Of a DNA stretch of 64,000 nucleotides, positions 35,156-44,905 are shown one piece after another. Source of the DNA: Portibacter marinus. GTDB lineage: Bacteria; Bacteroidota; Bacteroidia; Chitinophagales; Saprospiraceae. Each line of letters begins with the position of its first letter. Position 1 is the stretch's first letter. The stretch spans positions 62,001-126,000 of the forward strand of contig NZ_JAJNKB010000009.1 of the NCBI RefSeq assembly GCF_021533195.1, in the 5' to 3' direction. The position numbers were made by a program, and so were the translations under genes. The notes below the pieces were generated by a model. It did no database searches, was not told the origin of the DNA, and saw nothing but the letters and a program-made list of their open reading frames with translations.

Positions 35156-38100
35156 TTAGAATGGCAGATTGTCTCTGATTCGCTGAGCAGCATCACTGAT
35201 TCCATCCCGCATTCTGCCCAGGCCATCCCTGGCACCTTGTTCGATTGCCCTCGCTCTATTTCTCACTGCATCATAGGCATCCATGGCTCTGAAAACCAAA
35301 TGAAATAGTCTTTGTAATTCTGGTCCCAATGTAGATCGAAGTGCTTCTGCTAATCTCCGTTCGTCCTGATGCGGATGACCTGAAAACTGGCCCAATCTTG
35401 CAGTTTCACCTGACATATTGCCGCTGTCAGCCTCTCCATTGGCAAAGGCTTCATCCTGAACACCATGCCTTTCCCTTATATCAGCATAATTACCAGCTGA
35501 AAAGACCCTCATGGAGTGCGCAGCGCCAACGTTTCCACCAATTTCAGACATGTAATTCTTTAAATTTCCGAAGGAGGCTTTTAAGGCTTCAAAATCAGTA
35601 GCATTCTGACCTGGGGATCTAAAATCTATATCGAGAAGAGCATTGGCATCAGCTCGAACTTGAGCCATATGTCCCAAAAGGTCATCTCTCATTTGATAAA
35701 GATTCAAAAATTGTCCAAAGTCGTGTTCATATACATCACCTCCTATATTACCTTGCCCTGCTTTATCTACTACATCTCCTGTTACTATATGATGTGTGGC
35801 CAATGGTCGGACTTCCTCAGGCAAATTGTTAAATCGATCGACGGATTCCTGATCTATTCCCGGTGACTGGAAGGTGGTCACACTTGCCACCATAGATGAG
35901 AAATTAACTGCGGTGTGTTGAGCCATAGCTCCACCTAGACTATGTCCGGTTACATCTGCTCTGCCTCCTGCTTGTTGTAGTAATGCCTGGATCAATACTG
36001 CGTTTAATCTGAATTGTTCTGCTCCCACGGCTGCCTGATCTAAATCGGTCATGACGGTTTCAAGATCTGCACGACCTGTTCCGGGTTGGGTGCCTCTAAT
36101 CGCGAGAAGTGGTAATTTACCAGATCCTGGTTTAGGATATATTAAGACTGCTCGGAAGCCCATCGGCCCCTGATGGAATGACATGCCATTTTCAGTATCA
36201 GTCATATATCCATTGGCCGCCATTGAATCTAATACGGCTTGAGGAACAGACCTTCTGTTTGGTTTGTAGGCTATATCATGAGCGGCAATTTCATACAGCA
36301 TCTGCATAGGTGCAAGTTCTCTAAGAGCTTCTTCCGCTTCCGGCATGTGATCATATCCTTTATCTGTTTGAGCCTTTCCTTCTACAAATGGGTTCAAAGC
36401 ATGAGAGCCTCTTCCTAGAAATCTGGCTGACCATGGTACTTCACGACCTTGTTCATCATAGACTTCATTCCACCACTCGATATTGGTCTGTCCTGACAGT
36501 GGATTAAATTCTTGCTCTCCCTGCTCCCGATGTAAGTAATCATACCCTGGTCCTATATTATGAGCATTGTAGAGGTACCCAGCTGCATCATGGACTGTGC
36601 CATGAATGGAAACGGGATTAGAAGGATCCAAATTCGTTAAAAGTGGATTGCTATTCGCAGGACCTACTAATCCACCTGTAGGACTGATTAGACTTCCAAA
36701 TACGGCATCAATACCAAAGGTGTCGCCCAGAATCTTTCCAAATTTTAATTGTCCATTTGAAGCGGTAAACAAAGGGTGTTGTACTATATTGAGATTAGGC
36801 GCTGCTCGATCTCCCGAATGATCTTCATTAGGAAATTGCCTTCTCATATTTTCCTGATAAGTAATCTCACCACGGATCCTTAAGTCAATAGCTCTGTTAT
36901 ACTGAGCTTCTGCTTGCTGAAAGGTCATACCCCTCGAACTGGCAATTGAGGTCAAAGCCATATTGTAAACAAATCCAGCGCGTGGGTTGCTGTACAGTGA
37001 CATCATTGCTAATCTGAGCGTAAGTGAATCCTCTCCTTCGAAGGTTGAGTCGATGAAGTCTTCCCTTAATGCTTCCTGATTGAATTCAAGATCACCTTCT
37101 TCATTTCTTTCTACTGTGCTTGATGTCATGGAGTCTCCAGGTGCAGATTGTGGCGTATTTACCTGTGGACCATTTTGTAGTTCTGAGGATACTCTGTTTT
37201 CAGAAGAAGAAGATAATCCTTCTTGCTGCTCATTTTCTGAGATGAGCTGATCTGCTGAAGCCGTTTCTGGACTTTCAATGGCGGGCTCTTGTTCTTGAGT
37301 CTGTTCTCCTGTTGATTCAGTTGACGGAGAGGCTCCAGCACTATTATCGGCAACTGAAAGCCCAACATAAGAAGTGCCGTTTCTTAATAGATCTTCGATT
37401 TCAGCTGAAGTAAGAACTCCATCTCCAAGTTCAGCAATCATGTCTGTTTCTCTAAATACACCAGCAGCAAACCTGCCATCCAATCTAATTTTTGCCCCTT
37501 CAGCAGCTTGAGCGCCAGCAGCTAGTCCGATACCACCCTGTAATCTCACTTTCAGCTCGGTAACCCTGGTTTTTGATACAATATCTGCGATCAAAGTAAT
37601 CATATAACCCGGTATTTCACCAGTCTTAAAAAATCTGATAAAATCTATTAGCATATTCTGCCAATTGCCGTCCGTCAAATGGTTTTTATGGAACTCAAAT
37701 AGCGTTCTCAAAATAGATTGCAGATTTGCTTTGGATATCTCTAAGCCATAGGTTAAGAATCCACCAAAGTTAATACCAGTATGTTTGTAGTCTTTGCCTA
37801 ACAATGACTTAACAGCGCCTTGCCTTCTGCTTGAAGACATGAATTTCCTTCCAAAACTGGAAGCAAGTCCAATTCTTTGTCTATGTTTTAATCCAGATAT
37901 GCCTTCAATGAACTCCTCAAAATTAAGCATTGATCCTTCTGAATTCAACTCTGTCTCCGAGGCTGGTCCATTGAACAGATCCATATCACCGGTTTCGAAA
38001 TAGGGAGAAGCACCTTTAAAGGTAGAATCGAAATCAAAAAAACCACTACCACTTTTCACAAAGGCCCAAGTGGCCTTGACACCAACAGTTGAATCAACTC

Positions 38101-40456
38101 CAAGGCCATTTAAAGGGAGCGGAACAGGTAGGCTAGCATTAATATTGGCAGCAATCGAGCCTTCTCCGAAGACATCTAACTCTGCGGTGTGTGGTTCTCG
38201 ATTGCCTTCGCTATCCTCACGCCAGTCAGCGGGTCTTAACTCTACGCCAATTCCAGCTGAAAGATTAAGATTTGCTCCGGCACCTACATTTAATTTATTC
38301 AACAGATTCATCGGACTGTACCATGGGGCGTCGACTCGCTGATTAGTATTACCTCTTTGCGCATCGGGATTTTGTCCATCAGTACCCCAGGTATTGGGTT
38401 GATTTGATCTACCCTGATTTCCGCTTTGGTTTCCTCCGAGACGCAGTCCTGCGTTGGCTTCAGCGCTGGCACTACCATAAACACCAAACTCCATTTTTGT
38501 CTTGGTGTTGTATCGCATGGGATCCAAGTTGACTCCTGGGACTTGATCAACCAATTTTGTGGTAAGTCCAGAGATGCCGGTGGAATCACTTCCAGTGGCA
38601 GCAAGCATGAAGCTAATAAAAGCTACATCTTCGTAAATGGGAAAGTCAAATTCCTGAATCAGTTTCATTTGCAGCCCGGCTTCCAAATTTGCACCGGCCT
38701 CAGCACCCAAGCCCCATTCCTGTCCTTGTTGGTCACCAGATCCTCCTTTTTGATGACCGGACCCCACAAATACACCTGCACCTACCCCTGTATCAAGTCC
38801 ACCTTTCACAATGCCCTGTCTAAAAAAGTACATCACTTCAGTAGATTTGTGTTGTATATAAGAGACATAGTCCACACCTACGTGAAGTGGTATTCCAAAG
38901 GTGGCTCCGATTCCTCCTTCTAGATTAATCCCATATCCTACCGGCCAGATGTAATCGATGACCACTTTTACTACTTCTAGGAACATTCTGTAACCTTCGA
39001 TCAAAATTCTAATGATCGCTTTACCCAATTTGATGAGTAAGCTACGCATGAATTCGACGGTCTGCATGATAATGGCCCTAACGATATTTATTACAAACTT
39101 TCCATGATTTACGATCTTGCGAATAATAGCCGCGGCAGCATCAATTGAGATCGCTGCCAAAACTTCTGCCATTCGTAAGGCATTTAATAGAAGAAAACAA
39201 TAGGCTGCAAAGATGTGACCTGGTACTTCCAGTAGGAAGTTGACAATCTTTTGTATGTCAATAGATGCAATCGCTGATAGTATTTTTTCAGCTATTTTTT
39301 TACTGACTCTGGCTAGAATGGAGATAATTTGCTGCACATTATCGATGACCCTGGCTAATTGAGCAATGACGTAATCCGCCAACTTATATGCTGGAGAATT
39401 AACTAAAATATCAATTAACATGGTATAGTCTATTCGGGCCATTATCTGAATGGCTTTTCTTGCAATACCTTCACTTAACTCTCCCAGAAAATTCAAAATG
39501 GCCTCCGCTCCATTCAATGCTCTAATTGCCTGTTCAAGTGCTAACTCTTTCCCTGCGTCCCAGGCATCGTCTATTCTCTCTGATGCCCAATCAATTCCAT
39601 CGCCTACCGCATCAACCACTCGCCCGCCGGTAGCGTCCCAGGCATCTCCAGCCATATCTCCTATACCACTTGCAGTATCTTTTACATCGTCCCAACTTGG
39701 AAGACTAGGCCACATCTGAACTGTATTTTCCTTTCTCTGAACCGGAAGACTGCTCTTAAATCCTCCTCCTAGTTTTTGCTGAATTGGATTCTCGTCTCTG
39801 TTTTGTAAAGAATCGGCAAATGCTACTCCGAAATTGTCTGCCTCCTTTTCTAAAGATGGATCATTATTGACAGGAGTACCCTTGGCCTCAAAATTAGGCT
39901 TGACCCGCCCTTCTTTTTGCTGAATGACATGACCAAGTTCGTGACCAATTAGTTCTTGACCGGATCTGGTATCTGGTTTGAATTGCCCTGGAGCGAAGTG
40001 AATGTCTGAACCTTGCGCAAATGCCAGAGCACCTAGTTCAGAGGCTTTGGGAGAATCGGTATGTAAATTGACAGAAGATGGAATAAAAGGTTCATTAGGT
40101 ACATTCTTATGGGTATCTCCAGCGGGAGAAATATCATTTTCTTTTTTCTGAATAGGCGCACCAGCACCTGAAACCACATTGCCGGAAGAATCACCTGCTC
40201 CAGACCCATCCTCATCCTGGTCATCCGTTCCTCCTGCTGCATTTGCGAAAAGAAGTGTCTGATTTTCTGATTCTGCATCCTCTTCTTCTCCTTTTGATGA
40301 TACACCATCTGTTTTATTTTGTACAACCTGGACCTCAGGGTTAAATTCAGGTGGTTGCATGGTTTCCTCATCTTTCGAAGTCAGATTATGGTCATCATAT
40401 TCAGCGGAAGCGCGAGATAGCTCTACCTCGTTGGTGTTTTCATTGTTTTTCTCCAA
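35156..40456 (-). CDS. Giant eCIS effector: DUF4157 domain + C-terminal lipase
   Basis: The 1766-aa protein starts with a disordered acidic leader (about 1-120, with PIQKKEN). A DUF4157 (eCIS core) domain follows at about 120-185, with HELGHVIQQ from 172. Next is a long amphipathic helical stretch (about 270-500), a Gly-rich beta region resembling a pore or barrel (about 500-780: GINLEGGIGATFGIPLHVGV and following), and a linker. The C-terminal lipase-like alpha/beta-hydrolase domain (about 1400-1640) has the nucleophile elbow GHSLGG at 1504-1509 (Ser1506) and an oxyanion-type LAIRGTQPG strand. It is likely a cargo toxin that hydrolyses lipids, possibly delivering itself through the middle region. 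Confidence 0.85.
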   Translation of the reverse strand: MEKNNENTNEVELSRASAEYDDHNLTSKDEETMQPPEFNPEVQVVQNKTDGVSSKGEEEDAESENQTLLFANAAGGTDDQDEDGSGAGDSSGNVVSGAGAPIQKKENDISPAGDTHKNVPNEPFIPSSVNLHTDSPKASELGALAFAQGSDIHFAPGQFKPDTRSGQELIGHELGHVIQQKEGRVKPNFEAKGTPVNNDPSLEKEADNFGVAFADSLQNRDENPIQQKLGGGFKSSLPVQRKENTVQMWPSLPSWDDVKDTASGIGDMAGDAWDATGGRVVDAVGDGIDWASERIDDAWDAGKELALEQAIRALNGAEAILNFLGELSEGIARKAIQIMARIDYTMLIDILVNSPAYKLADYVIAQLARVIDNVQQIISILARVSKKIAEKILSAIASIDIQKIVNFLLEVPGHIFAAYCFLLLNALRMAEVLAAISIDAAAAIIRKIVNHGKFVINIVRAIIMQTVEFMRSLLIKLGKAIIRILIEGYRMFLEVVKVVIDYIWPVGYGINLEGGIGATFGIPLHVGVDYVSYIQHKSTEVMYFFRQGIVKGGLDTGVGAGVFVGSGHQKGGSGDQQGQEWGLGAEAGANLEAGLQMKLIQEFDFPIYEDVAFISFMLAATGSDSTGISGLTTKLVDQVPGVNLDPMRYNTKTKMEFGVYGSASAEANAGLRLGGNQSGNQGRSNQPNTWGTDGQNPDAQRGNTNQRVDAPWYSPMNLLNKLNVGAGANLNLSAGIGVELRPADWREDSEGNREPHTAELDVFGEGSIAANINASLPVPLPLNGLGVDSTVGVKATWAFVKSGSGFFDFDSTFKGASPYFETGDMDLFNGPASETELNSEGSMLNFEEFIEGISGLKHRQRIGLASSFGRKFMSSSRRQGAVKSLLGKDYKHTGINFGGFLTYGLEISKANLQSILRTLFEFHKNHLTDGNWQNMLIDFIRFFKTGEIPGYMITLIADIVSKTRVTELKVRLQGGIGLAAGAQAAEGAKIRLDGRFAAGVFRETDMIAELGDGVLTSAEIEDLLRNGTSYVGLSVADNSAGASPSTESTGEQTQEQEPAIESPETASADQLISENEQQEGLSSSSENRVSSELQNGPQVNTPQSAPGDSMTSSTVERNEEGDLEFNQEALREDFIDSTFEGEDSLTLRLAMMSLYSNPRAGFVYNMALTSIASSRGMTFQQAEAQYNRAIDLRIRGEITYQENMRRQFPNEDHSGDRAAPNLNIVQHPLFTASNGQLKFGKILGDTFGIDAVFGSLISPTGGLVGPANSNPLLTNLDPSNPVSIHGTVHDAAGYLYNAHNIGPGYDYLHREQGEQEFNPLSGQTNIEWWNEVYDEQGREVPWSARFLGRGSHALNPFVEGKAQTDKGYDHMPEAEEALRELAPMQMLYEIAAHDIAYKPNRRSVPQAVLDSMAANGYMTDTENGMSFHQGPMGFRAVLIYPKPGSGKLPLLAIRGTQPGTGRADLETVMTDLDQAAVGAEQFRLNAVLIQALLQQAGGRADVTGHSLGGAMAQHTAVNFSSMVASVTTFQSPGIDQESVDRFNNLPEEVRPLATHHIVTGDVVDKAGQGNIGGDVYEHDFGQFLNLYQMRDDLLGHMAQVRADANALLDIDFRSPGQNATDFEALKASFGNLKNYMSEIGGNVGAAHSMRVFSAGNYADIRERHGVQDEAFANGEADSGNMSGETARLGQFSGHPHQDERRLAEALRSTLGPELQRLFHLVFRAMDAYDAVRNRARAIEQGARDGLGRMRDGISDAAQRIRDNLPF

Positions 40457-40482
40457 AGCTTTGTTTTCCTATTAAAAGTTTG

Positions 40483-40851
40483 TCAACGATTGATAATTTT
40501 CTTATCCATTGCATCATCACCGGTGAGGTCGCTATACTCCGTTACATTCAGGAGTGCATCTGAAATGTTATACTCATTGATTGCGTACAATTTAAAGAAA
40601 TCTCGATTGTCTGTCAAGTTTATGTGGTGTGCAAATTCTTCATTTTCTGATCTGTTATTAATTAAGTGATATACTTCCTCTATATTATTTCCACTCTTTT
40701 CAATCTGAATGGCCTTTACCATAGCATTAGTAGCACTACTTTTAATGATGAAAGTACTTGTCGTACACTTCATTATTTCAATATCCACTACTTCATGAGT
40801 AATATCTTGCAAATCGGCTTCACTGTCTTTATGGTTGTCTTTAATTTTCAA
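40483..40851 (-). CDS. Small protein upstream of the lipase effector
   Basis: The 122-aa protein is acidic and has no signal peptide or TM segment. No family is recognised. It starts with ATG at 40851 and ends 26 bases before the effector gene, so the two are likely co-transcribed; it may be a chaperone or adaptor for the effector. It is the first gene of the cargo operon. Confidence 0.5.
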   Translation of the reverse strand: MKIKDNHKDSEADLQDITHEVVDIEIMKCTTSTFIIKSSATNAMVKAIQIEKSGNNIEEVYHLINNRSENEEFAHHINLTDNRDFFKLYAINEYNISDALLNVTEYSDLTGDDAMDKKIINR

Positions 40852-41174
40852 CTGGTTTAGGTCAATGAATGAACTTGATGACTGGTTGATTTAGGTTGTG
40901 AAAAATTGATTAGCTTGTTTATTAAATAATTTTAAGAAAAATATGCTGAAATAGACAGCATTCACCTTTAAACAAATCAATATAGGCCATTTTAATTCGC
41001 ATGTCAATCTAAGGCGTAAATTTATTTAATATTACTTGCTGCGAAGTCGGGTCATTTATCAAGTGGGTTTGATCAGAGCATTTGGAACTGAATGAATGTA
41101 TCACTTTTCTTTCTTTCTAATTCTGCAACTGAAAATGATATGACAAATCGAAAAGAATTGGAAACGGCAATGAA
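40852..41174. other. 323-base intergenic region
   Basis: This gap between the cargo operon and the PAAR gene is very AT-rich. I see no ORF with a plausible start, no strong hairpin and no convincing -7 box for either neighbour. The promoter of the cargo operon should lie here. Confidence 0.5.
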
Positions 41175-41693
41175 TTAATTGTTGAGGCCCATGTCGTTTA
41201 TCGTATCACCATAATCACCCTGTAACTCATTTAATCTTTCTTGTTGGGCCTCGGATAAGTTTCCTTCCTCCAGTAATGCATTCATTTCTTCGTTTGCGGC
41301 TTGCACTTCTTGCATTACGGCATCAGCTTGTGCTGCAACATCTGCAGCTGCCTGAGCAGCTTCTGTGGCTTTAGCAGCTATTGCGGATGGGTTCATAGCA
41401 CCTGCGCCCACCACTACAGTAGTACATCCAATAATGATCGTACCACCATGAGCTGTTGTATCTCCCATTTTCGCCAATGGTGTATTGTTGACCAAGACAT
41501 TGCTCGTCGCTATAATACTATCTGGAGGTCCCACACATGTGCACAAGGAGCCCGCACCTGCTGCTGGCAATCCACCAATTAAGCAAGGTTTTCCCATGAT
41601 TGGTTGCACGATGGGTCCGCCTACATGAGGTATAGGAATAGGAGGCGTTTGCAATGGGCAAATATGCATATCTGTTATTCTAGCTGCAAACAT
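41175..41693 (-). CDS. PAAR-domain spike tip protein (Afp10-like)
   Basis: The 172-aa protein has a PAAR-type domain at about 1-105, with the regular strand phrases TDMHICPLQTPPIPIPHVGG, GKPCLIGGLPAAGAGSLCTC, NNTPLAKMGDTTAHGG and IIIGCTTVVVGAGA. The conserved His and Cys residues that bind zinc at the tip are present. An Ala/Glu-rich helical extension (about 110-172) follows. The protein sharpens the Afp8-like spike; the extension could carry or recruit cargo. It is encoded away from the baseplate genes, back to back with the nSTAND gene. Confidence 0.88.
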   Translation of the reverse strand: MFAARITDMHICPLQTPPIPIPHVGGPIVQPIMGKPCLIGGLPAAGAGSLCTCVGPPDSIIATSNVLVNNTPLAKMGDTTAHGGTIIIGCTTVVVGAGAMNPSAIAAKATEAAQAAADVAAQADAVMQEVQAANEEMNALLEEGNLSEAQQERLNELQGDYGDTINDMGLNN

Positions 41694-41750
41694 ATCGACT
41701 AAGATTTCAATAAAGATATGTGATTATTTAGAGAAGATGCAAGTCACGTA

Positions 41751-41782
41751 TTTGTAAATGATGAATTTTTACTATAAATTTA
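41751..41782 (+). promoter_or_regulatory. Candidate promoter of the Ubl operon
   Basis: TTTG at 41751-41754, a 20-base spacer, then TAAATTTA at 41775-41782 is one mismatch from the Bacteroidota consensus TTTG-N19-21-TAnnTTTG. It would give a 5' leader of about 45 bases before the ATG at 41836. The region is the 142-base divergent gap between the PAAR gene and the Ubl operon. Confidence 0.45.
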
Positions 41783-41835
41783 ACTTATCTAGGCCATTGC
41801 AATCCGTGGTTTAGAACTAGAAGACCCAAATTATT

Positions 41836-43563
41836 ATGTTGAAAATAAAAAATCCCTATCCGGGATTTCATGACGGTATTCATCGTGCTTATGATGTCGA
41901 CGAGTCCTCTCTATTTCATGGAAGAGATCAGGATATTTCCAACATCAAACTCAGATTGAGGCAGAACAGGTTGGTGGCTTTATTGGGAGCGGGTAAGTCA
42001 GGTAAAACAAGTTTTTTAAGGGCTGGGGTCATGGCCAATTTCGATAAAAACCTTTTCAATGGCATCAATGGCCCGAGGTGGAAAAGTGTATATTTTACCC
42101 CAGAATCGGATCCGGTTTTAAGTATGGCCAGGGCGATCGTGAACCCTAAATCTTTTCTAAGCGAAAAGATAAAGCCCAGTATGGAAGAAGAGGTGCTTAG
42201 AAAGCTAGAGAAAAATGACTATGGATTAGTCAGGGTTGCTGAAGATATAATCGGGGATCAAACTTATAACCTACTGATCGTTGTTGATGACTTTGCAGAC
42301 TTATTTACCCGAAAATCAAATCTAAAAAGAAGAGATCAATTCATTAGTCTCATCACAAAGGCTATCAAAACCACTGATCTTGGTTTCTATTGCATCGTTT
42401 CCATGAATATTGAGGATTTATCGCATCGTGAGCTCAAAGATTATGAGGAATTGTACAAGAGCATCATGAAGGGTAATTACCAACTTCGACTTTTAGATCA
42501 GATGGGCTTAAAAGATGCCATTGAAATTCCCGCAAAAATTGAAAAGTCTGAGGTGGAAGAGCAATTAAGTCTTCAATTAATAGAAGAACTCATTTCGGAT
42601 TCAGACCAATTAAGAAAACTACAGGTTTATATGTCCAAAACCTGGTTTGAATGGAAAAAGAATCATAAAGACAAATTCATTGACGTCAACCACTTTTTAA
42701 AGGCGACGGGTCAAAGACAAAAACTCTCAAGTACCACAAGTAGAAAGAGCAGTAATTCAAAAATAAAAATTAAGGGAGATACGGAAGTCGATTTTAATCC
42801 GATGGCTTCTGGAAACATCGTCTCAGGATCGGTTTCAGATGCTTATGAAAATCTATCAGGAAAAAAGAAGGAAATTGCGACCAGGATTTTGCAGACCCTA
42901 CTAAAGCGAACACAGAACAACGGGGTGGACGCTGTGAGCAAAGATCTTGAAGAAATGGCAGGAATTGTTAATGTTTCAGAAAATGAAATTATAAAGTTGG
43001 TAAATGAAATACCTTCAGTATTGTCTATTGAAAGGAAACAGGTTAGTGTAAACGATATCAATGCTATCTCAGACTGGTCCAAATCAATTAAGTTTATAGA
43101 AGTCGAAGAGGAGGCCATAGAGAATTATAAATTAATGGCAGATGCATCCATTCTTCATTACATAGAAGGTATTGATATTGATTCGGTTTTCAGCAAGGAG
43201 CAGTATGAAAAGGTAAAAATCTGGTATGATGACTTTCAGCCTTCGGAATCTTGGGCAAAACTATATCACAAACAGTACGATTTGGCCATTGATTTTATTG
43301 AAAAGCTCGAAAGTCAATATGGACCTGTCAGCAGACCTGCTGGCTTGAACACTACACGTGATAATAAATCTATGGGTAGTCCGGCTAAAAAATTGACACT
43401 AAAGAAAGATGAGGAAAAGTTAGCCGTTGAGTCCACCGAAGAGCAAATCATCACAAAGAAAAAGATCATTAAACCAACTGGATCATCCAGTAAAAAAATT
43501 GTTTTTAAAGAAAAGGGAGATGACGCCTCTGGCAAAAAGAAAATAGTAATCAAGAAAAAGTAG
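41836..43563 (+). CDS. nSTAND1-like ATPase with Lys-rich tail
   Basis: The 575-aa protein starts with the nSTAND1-type pattern NPYPGFHDG ... SLFHGRDQDI, then NRLVALLGAGKSGKTSFLRA (Walker A at about 57-64) and LLIVVDDFADLF (Walker B). Helical segments follow to about 470. The C-terminus (about 490-575) is disordered, Lys/Ser/Thr-rich and holds several copies of a short basic strand (KKLTLKKD, KKIVFKEK, KKIVIKKK at the very end). There are no TM segments. It is the first gene of the plus-strand operon. STAND-family proteins act as switches or scaffolds; here the role is inferred, not shown. Confidence 0.78.
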   Translation: MLKIKNPYPGFHDGIHRAYDVDESSLFHGRDQDISNIKLRLRQNRLVALLGAGKSGKTSFLRAGVMANFDKNLFNGINGPRWKSVYFTPESDPVLSMARAIVNPKSFLSEKIKPSMEEEVLRKLEKNDYGLVRVAEDIIGDQTYNLLIVVDDFADLFTRKSNLKRRDQFISLITKAIKTTDLGFYCIVSMNIEDLSHRELKDYEELYKSIMKGNYQLRLLDQMGLKDAIEIPAKIEKSEVEEQLSLQLIEELISDSDQLRKLQVYMSKTWFEWKKNHKDKFIDVNHFLKATGQRQKLSSTTSRKSSNSKIKIKGDTEVDFNPMASGNIVSGSVSDAYENLSGKKKEIATRILQTLLKRTQNNGVDAVSKDLEEMAGIVNVSENEIIKLVNEIPSVLSIERKQVSVNDINAISDWSKSIKFIEVEEEAIENYKLMADASILHYIEGIDIDSVFSKEQYEKVKIWYDDFQPSESWAKLYHKQYDLAIDFIEKLESQYGPVSRPAGLNTTRDNKSMGSPAKKLTLKKDEEKLAVESTEEQIITKKKIIKPTGSSSKKIVFKEKGDDASGKKKIVIKKK

Positions 43564-43584
43564 AAGTTGAGAAAAATTGCTAGT

Positions 43585-43598
43585 TTAGGGTGCCCTAA
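43585..43598. promoter_or_regulatory. Perfect dyad between nSTAND and E1 genes
   Basis: TTAGGG and CCCTAA are separated by 2 bases. As RNA the loop would be too tight to use the full stem, so a protein-binding operator is possible. It lies 22 bases after the nSTAND stop codon in a 69-base gap. Short dyads arise by chance, so confidence is low. Confidence 0.25.
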
Positions 43599-43632
43599 TC
43601 ACTTTAAAATAAAAAAGTAAAACCAATAGAAA

Positions 43633-44859
43633 ATGGGAGAAGAACCGAAGAAGTCCCAAAAATTAAAAATAGAGAATACCGGAGGTGCTAAAGAACATTG
43701 GGATGACACTTTTAGGTTAATGTCGTGGTGGGATGCAGAAAGAGTTAAAAAAGCACAGGTAATGGTAGTAGGAGCAGGTGCTTTAGGAAATGAAGTACTA
43801 AAGAATCTGGCTCTTATGAATGTCGGTTCTATTTTTATTGTAGACTTCGACACCATAGAATTCGCGAATTTATGTAGATCTGTACTTTTTAGGACAGAAG
43901 ATATTAAGAAGAATAAGTTTAAATGTGAAATTGCGGGAGAACGTATAAAGGAGATTAATCCAAATGTCAAAGTCCAGACTGTCAACGGAGATATCATGAT
44001 TGATGTGGGTCTTGGAGTGATGCGAAGAATGGATGTCATTATAGGTTGTCTCGACAATAGAATTGCAAGGCTATTCATTAATCGATATGCCTTTAAGGTA
44101 GGAAAAGTATGGATAGACGGAGCGATTGAAAATCTTTCAGGGCAACTCAATGTATACAAAAATGGAAAGAGTTGTTACGAATGTGCACTAACCAATACCG
44201 ACTGGGAAAACATTAGATTTAAGATGGGATGTGCTGATATTGCGCAAAGAAATTCAACGCAGGGAAGGGTGCCCACCACACCTATTTCGTCATCAATTAT
44301 TGCAGCTATGCAAGTTCAAGAAGCCATTAAAGTCATTCACGGTAATGAAAAGCAATCTATGGCAGGAGAGCAATTCAAATATGATGGCATGAATAATTGG
44401 ATCATTCAGTTTCAGTCAGAGCCTGTGAGAGATGAATGTGATAGTCACTACGAAATTAAGGAGGACGAATTAGTGAAGGCAAAGGGGTTAAGTTGTGCCA
44501 TGACCATCGAGGATTGTCTTTCATGGCTTGAAAACCATTTTGAAGATGATTATATAAGCATTCAACTCAATTATAAAATCATACTCGAGATTGCATCCAT
44601 GAATACAGAAGTGTCTCATGATATTATCATCCCTGAGCCACATTTTTCAGAGCAAAAGCAGACTAAATATCAAAAGGAGCCGGGAGAGCCCATTGGGATC
44701 ACAAAATATGCAGATCAGATCAATAGGGATTTTCCTGATTTAAGCCTTACATTAAGAGAAGTGGGTGTGCCTCCTTTGCATATATTAACAGTGGAAACAA
44801 GTAAGGATATTTATTTTGTGGAATTGACAGGAGATGAATCCTTTTTAGAATTTAAGTAA
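43633..44859 (+). CDS. E1-like ubiquitin-activating enzyme (ThiF/MoeB family)
   Basis: The 408-aa protein has the ThiF/E1 Rossmann fold: GAGALGNEVLKNLALMNVGS at 47-66 (nucleotide loop), the D-F-D segment at 71-73, and CLDNRIAR at 139-146 with the conserved D-N after the adenylation-site strand. A Cys pair C181-x-x-C184, with a possible partner C259-x-x-H262 (CDSH), looks like a zinc site. GC at 199-200, 15 residues before TTPISSSIIAAMQVQEA, is the best candidate catalytic Cys. The C-terminal part (about 270-408) is not recognised. It would adenylate the C-terminal Gly of the Ubl protein encoded next and pass it to the E2. Confidence 0.92.
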   Translation: MGEEPKKSQKLKIENTGGAKEHWDDTFRLMSWWDAERVKKAQVMVVGAGALGNEVLKNLALMNVGSIFIVDFDTIEFANLCRSVLFRTEDIKKNKFKCEIAGERIKEINPNVKVQTVNGDIMIDVGLGVMRRMDVIIGCLDNRIARLFINRYAFKVGKVWIDGAIENLSGQLNVYKNGKSCYECALTNTDWENIRFKMGCADIAQRNSTQGRVPTTPISSSIIAAMQVQEAIKVIHGNEKQSMAGEQFKYDGMNNWIIQFQSEPVRDECDSHYEIKEDELVKAKGLSCAMTIEDCLSWLENHFEDDYISIQLNYKIILEIASMNTEVSHDIIIPEPHFSEQKQTKYQKEPGEPIGITKYADQINRDFPDLSLTLREVGVPPLHILTVETSKDIYFVELTGDESFLEFK

Positions 44860-44905
44860 TATATTTATTGAAAACCATATTTAAGCATACAAAACCAATA
44901 TAATT

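Noticed and set aside
43599-44159. Minus-strand ORF opposite the E1 gene
   Set aside because: Its product has no family pattern, and the plus-strand frame there is a well-supported E1.
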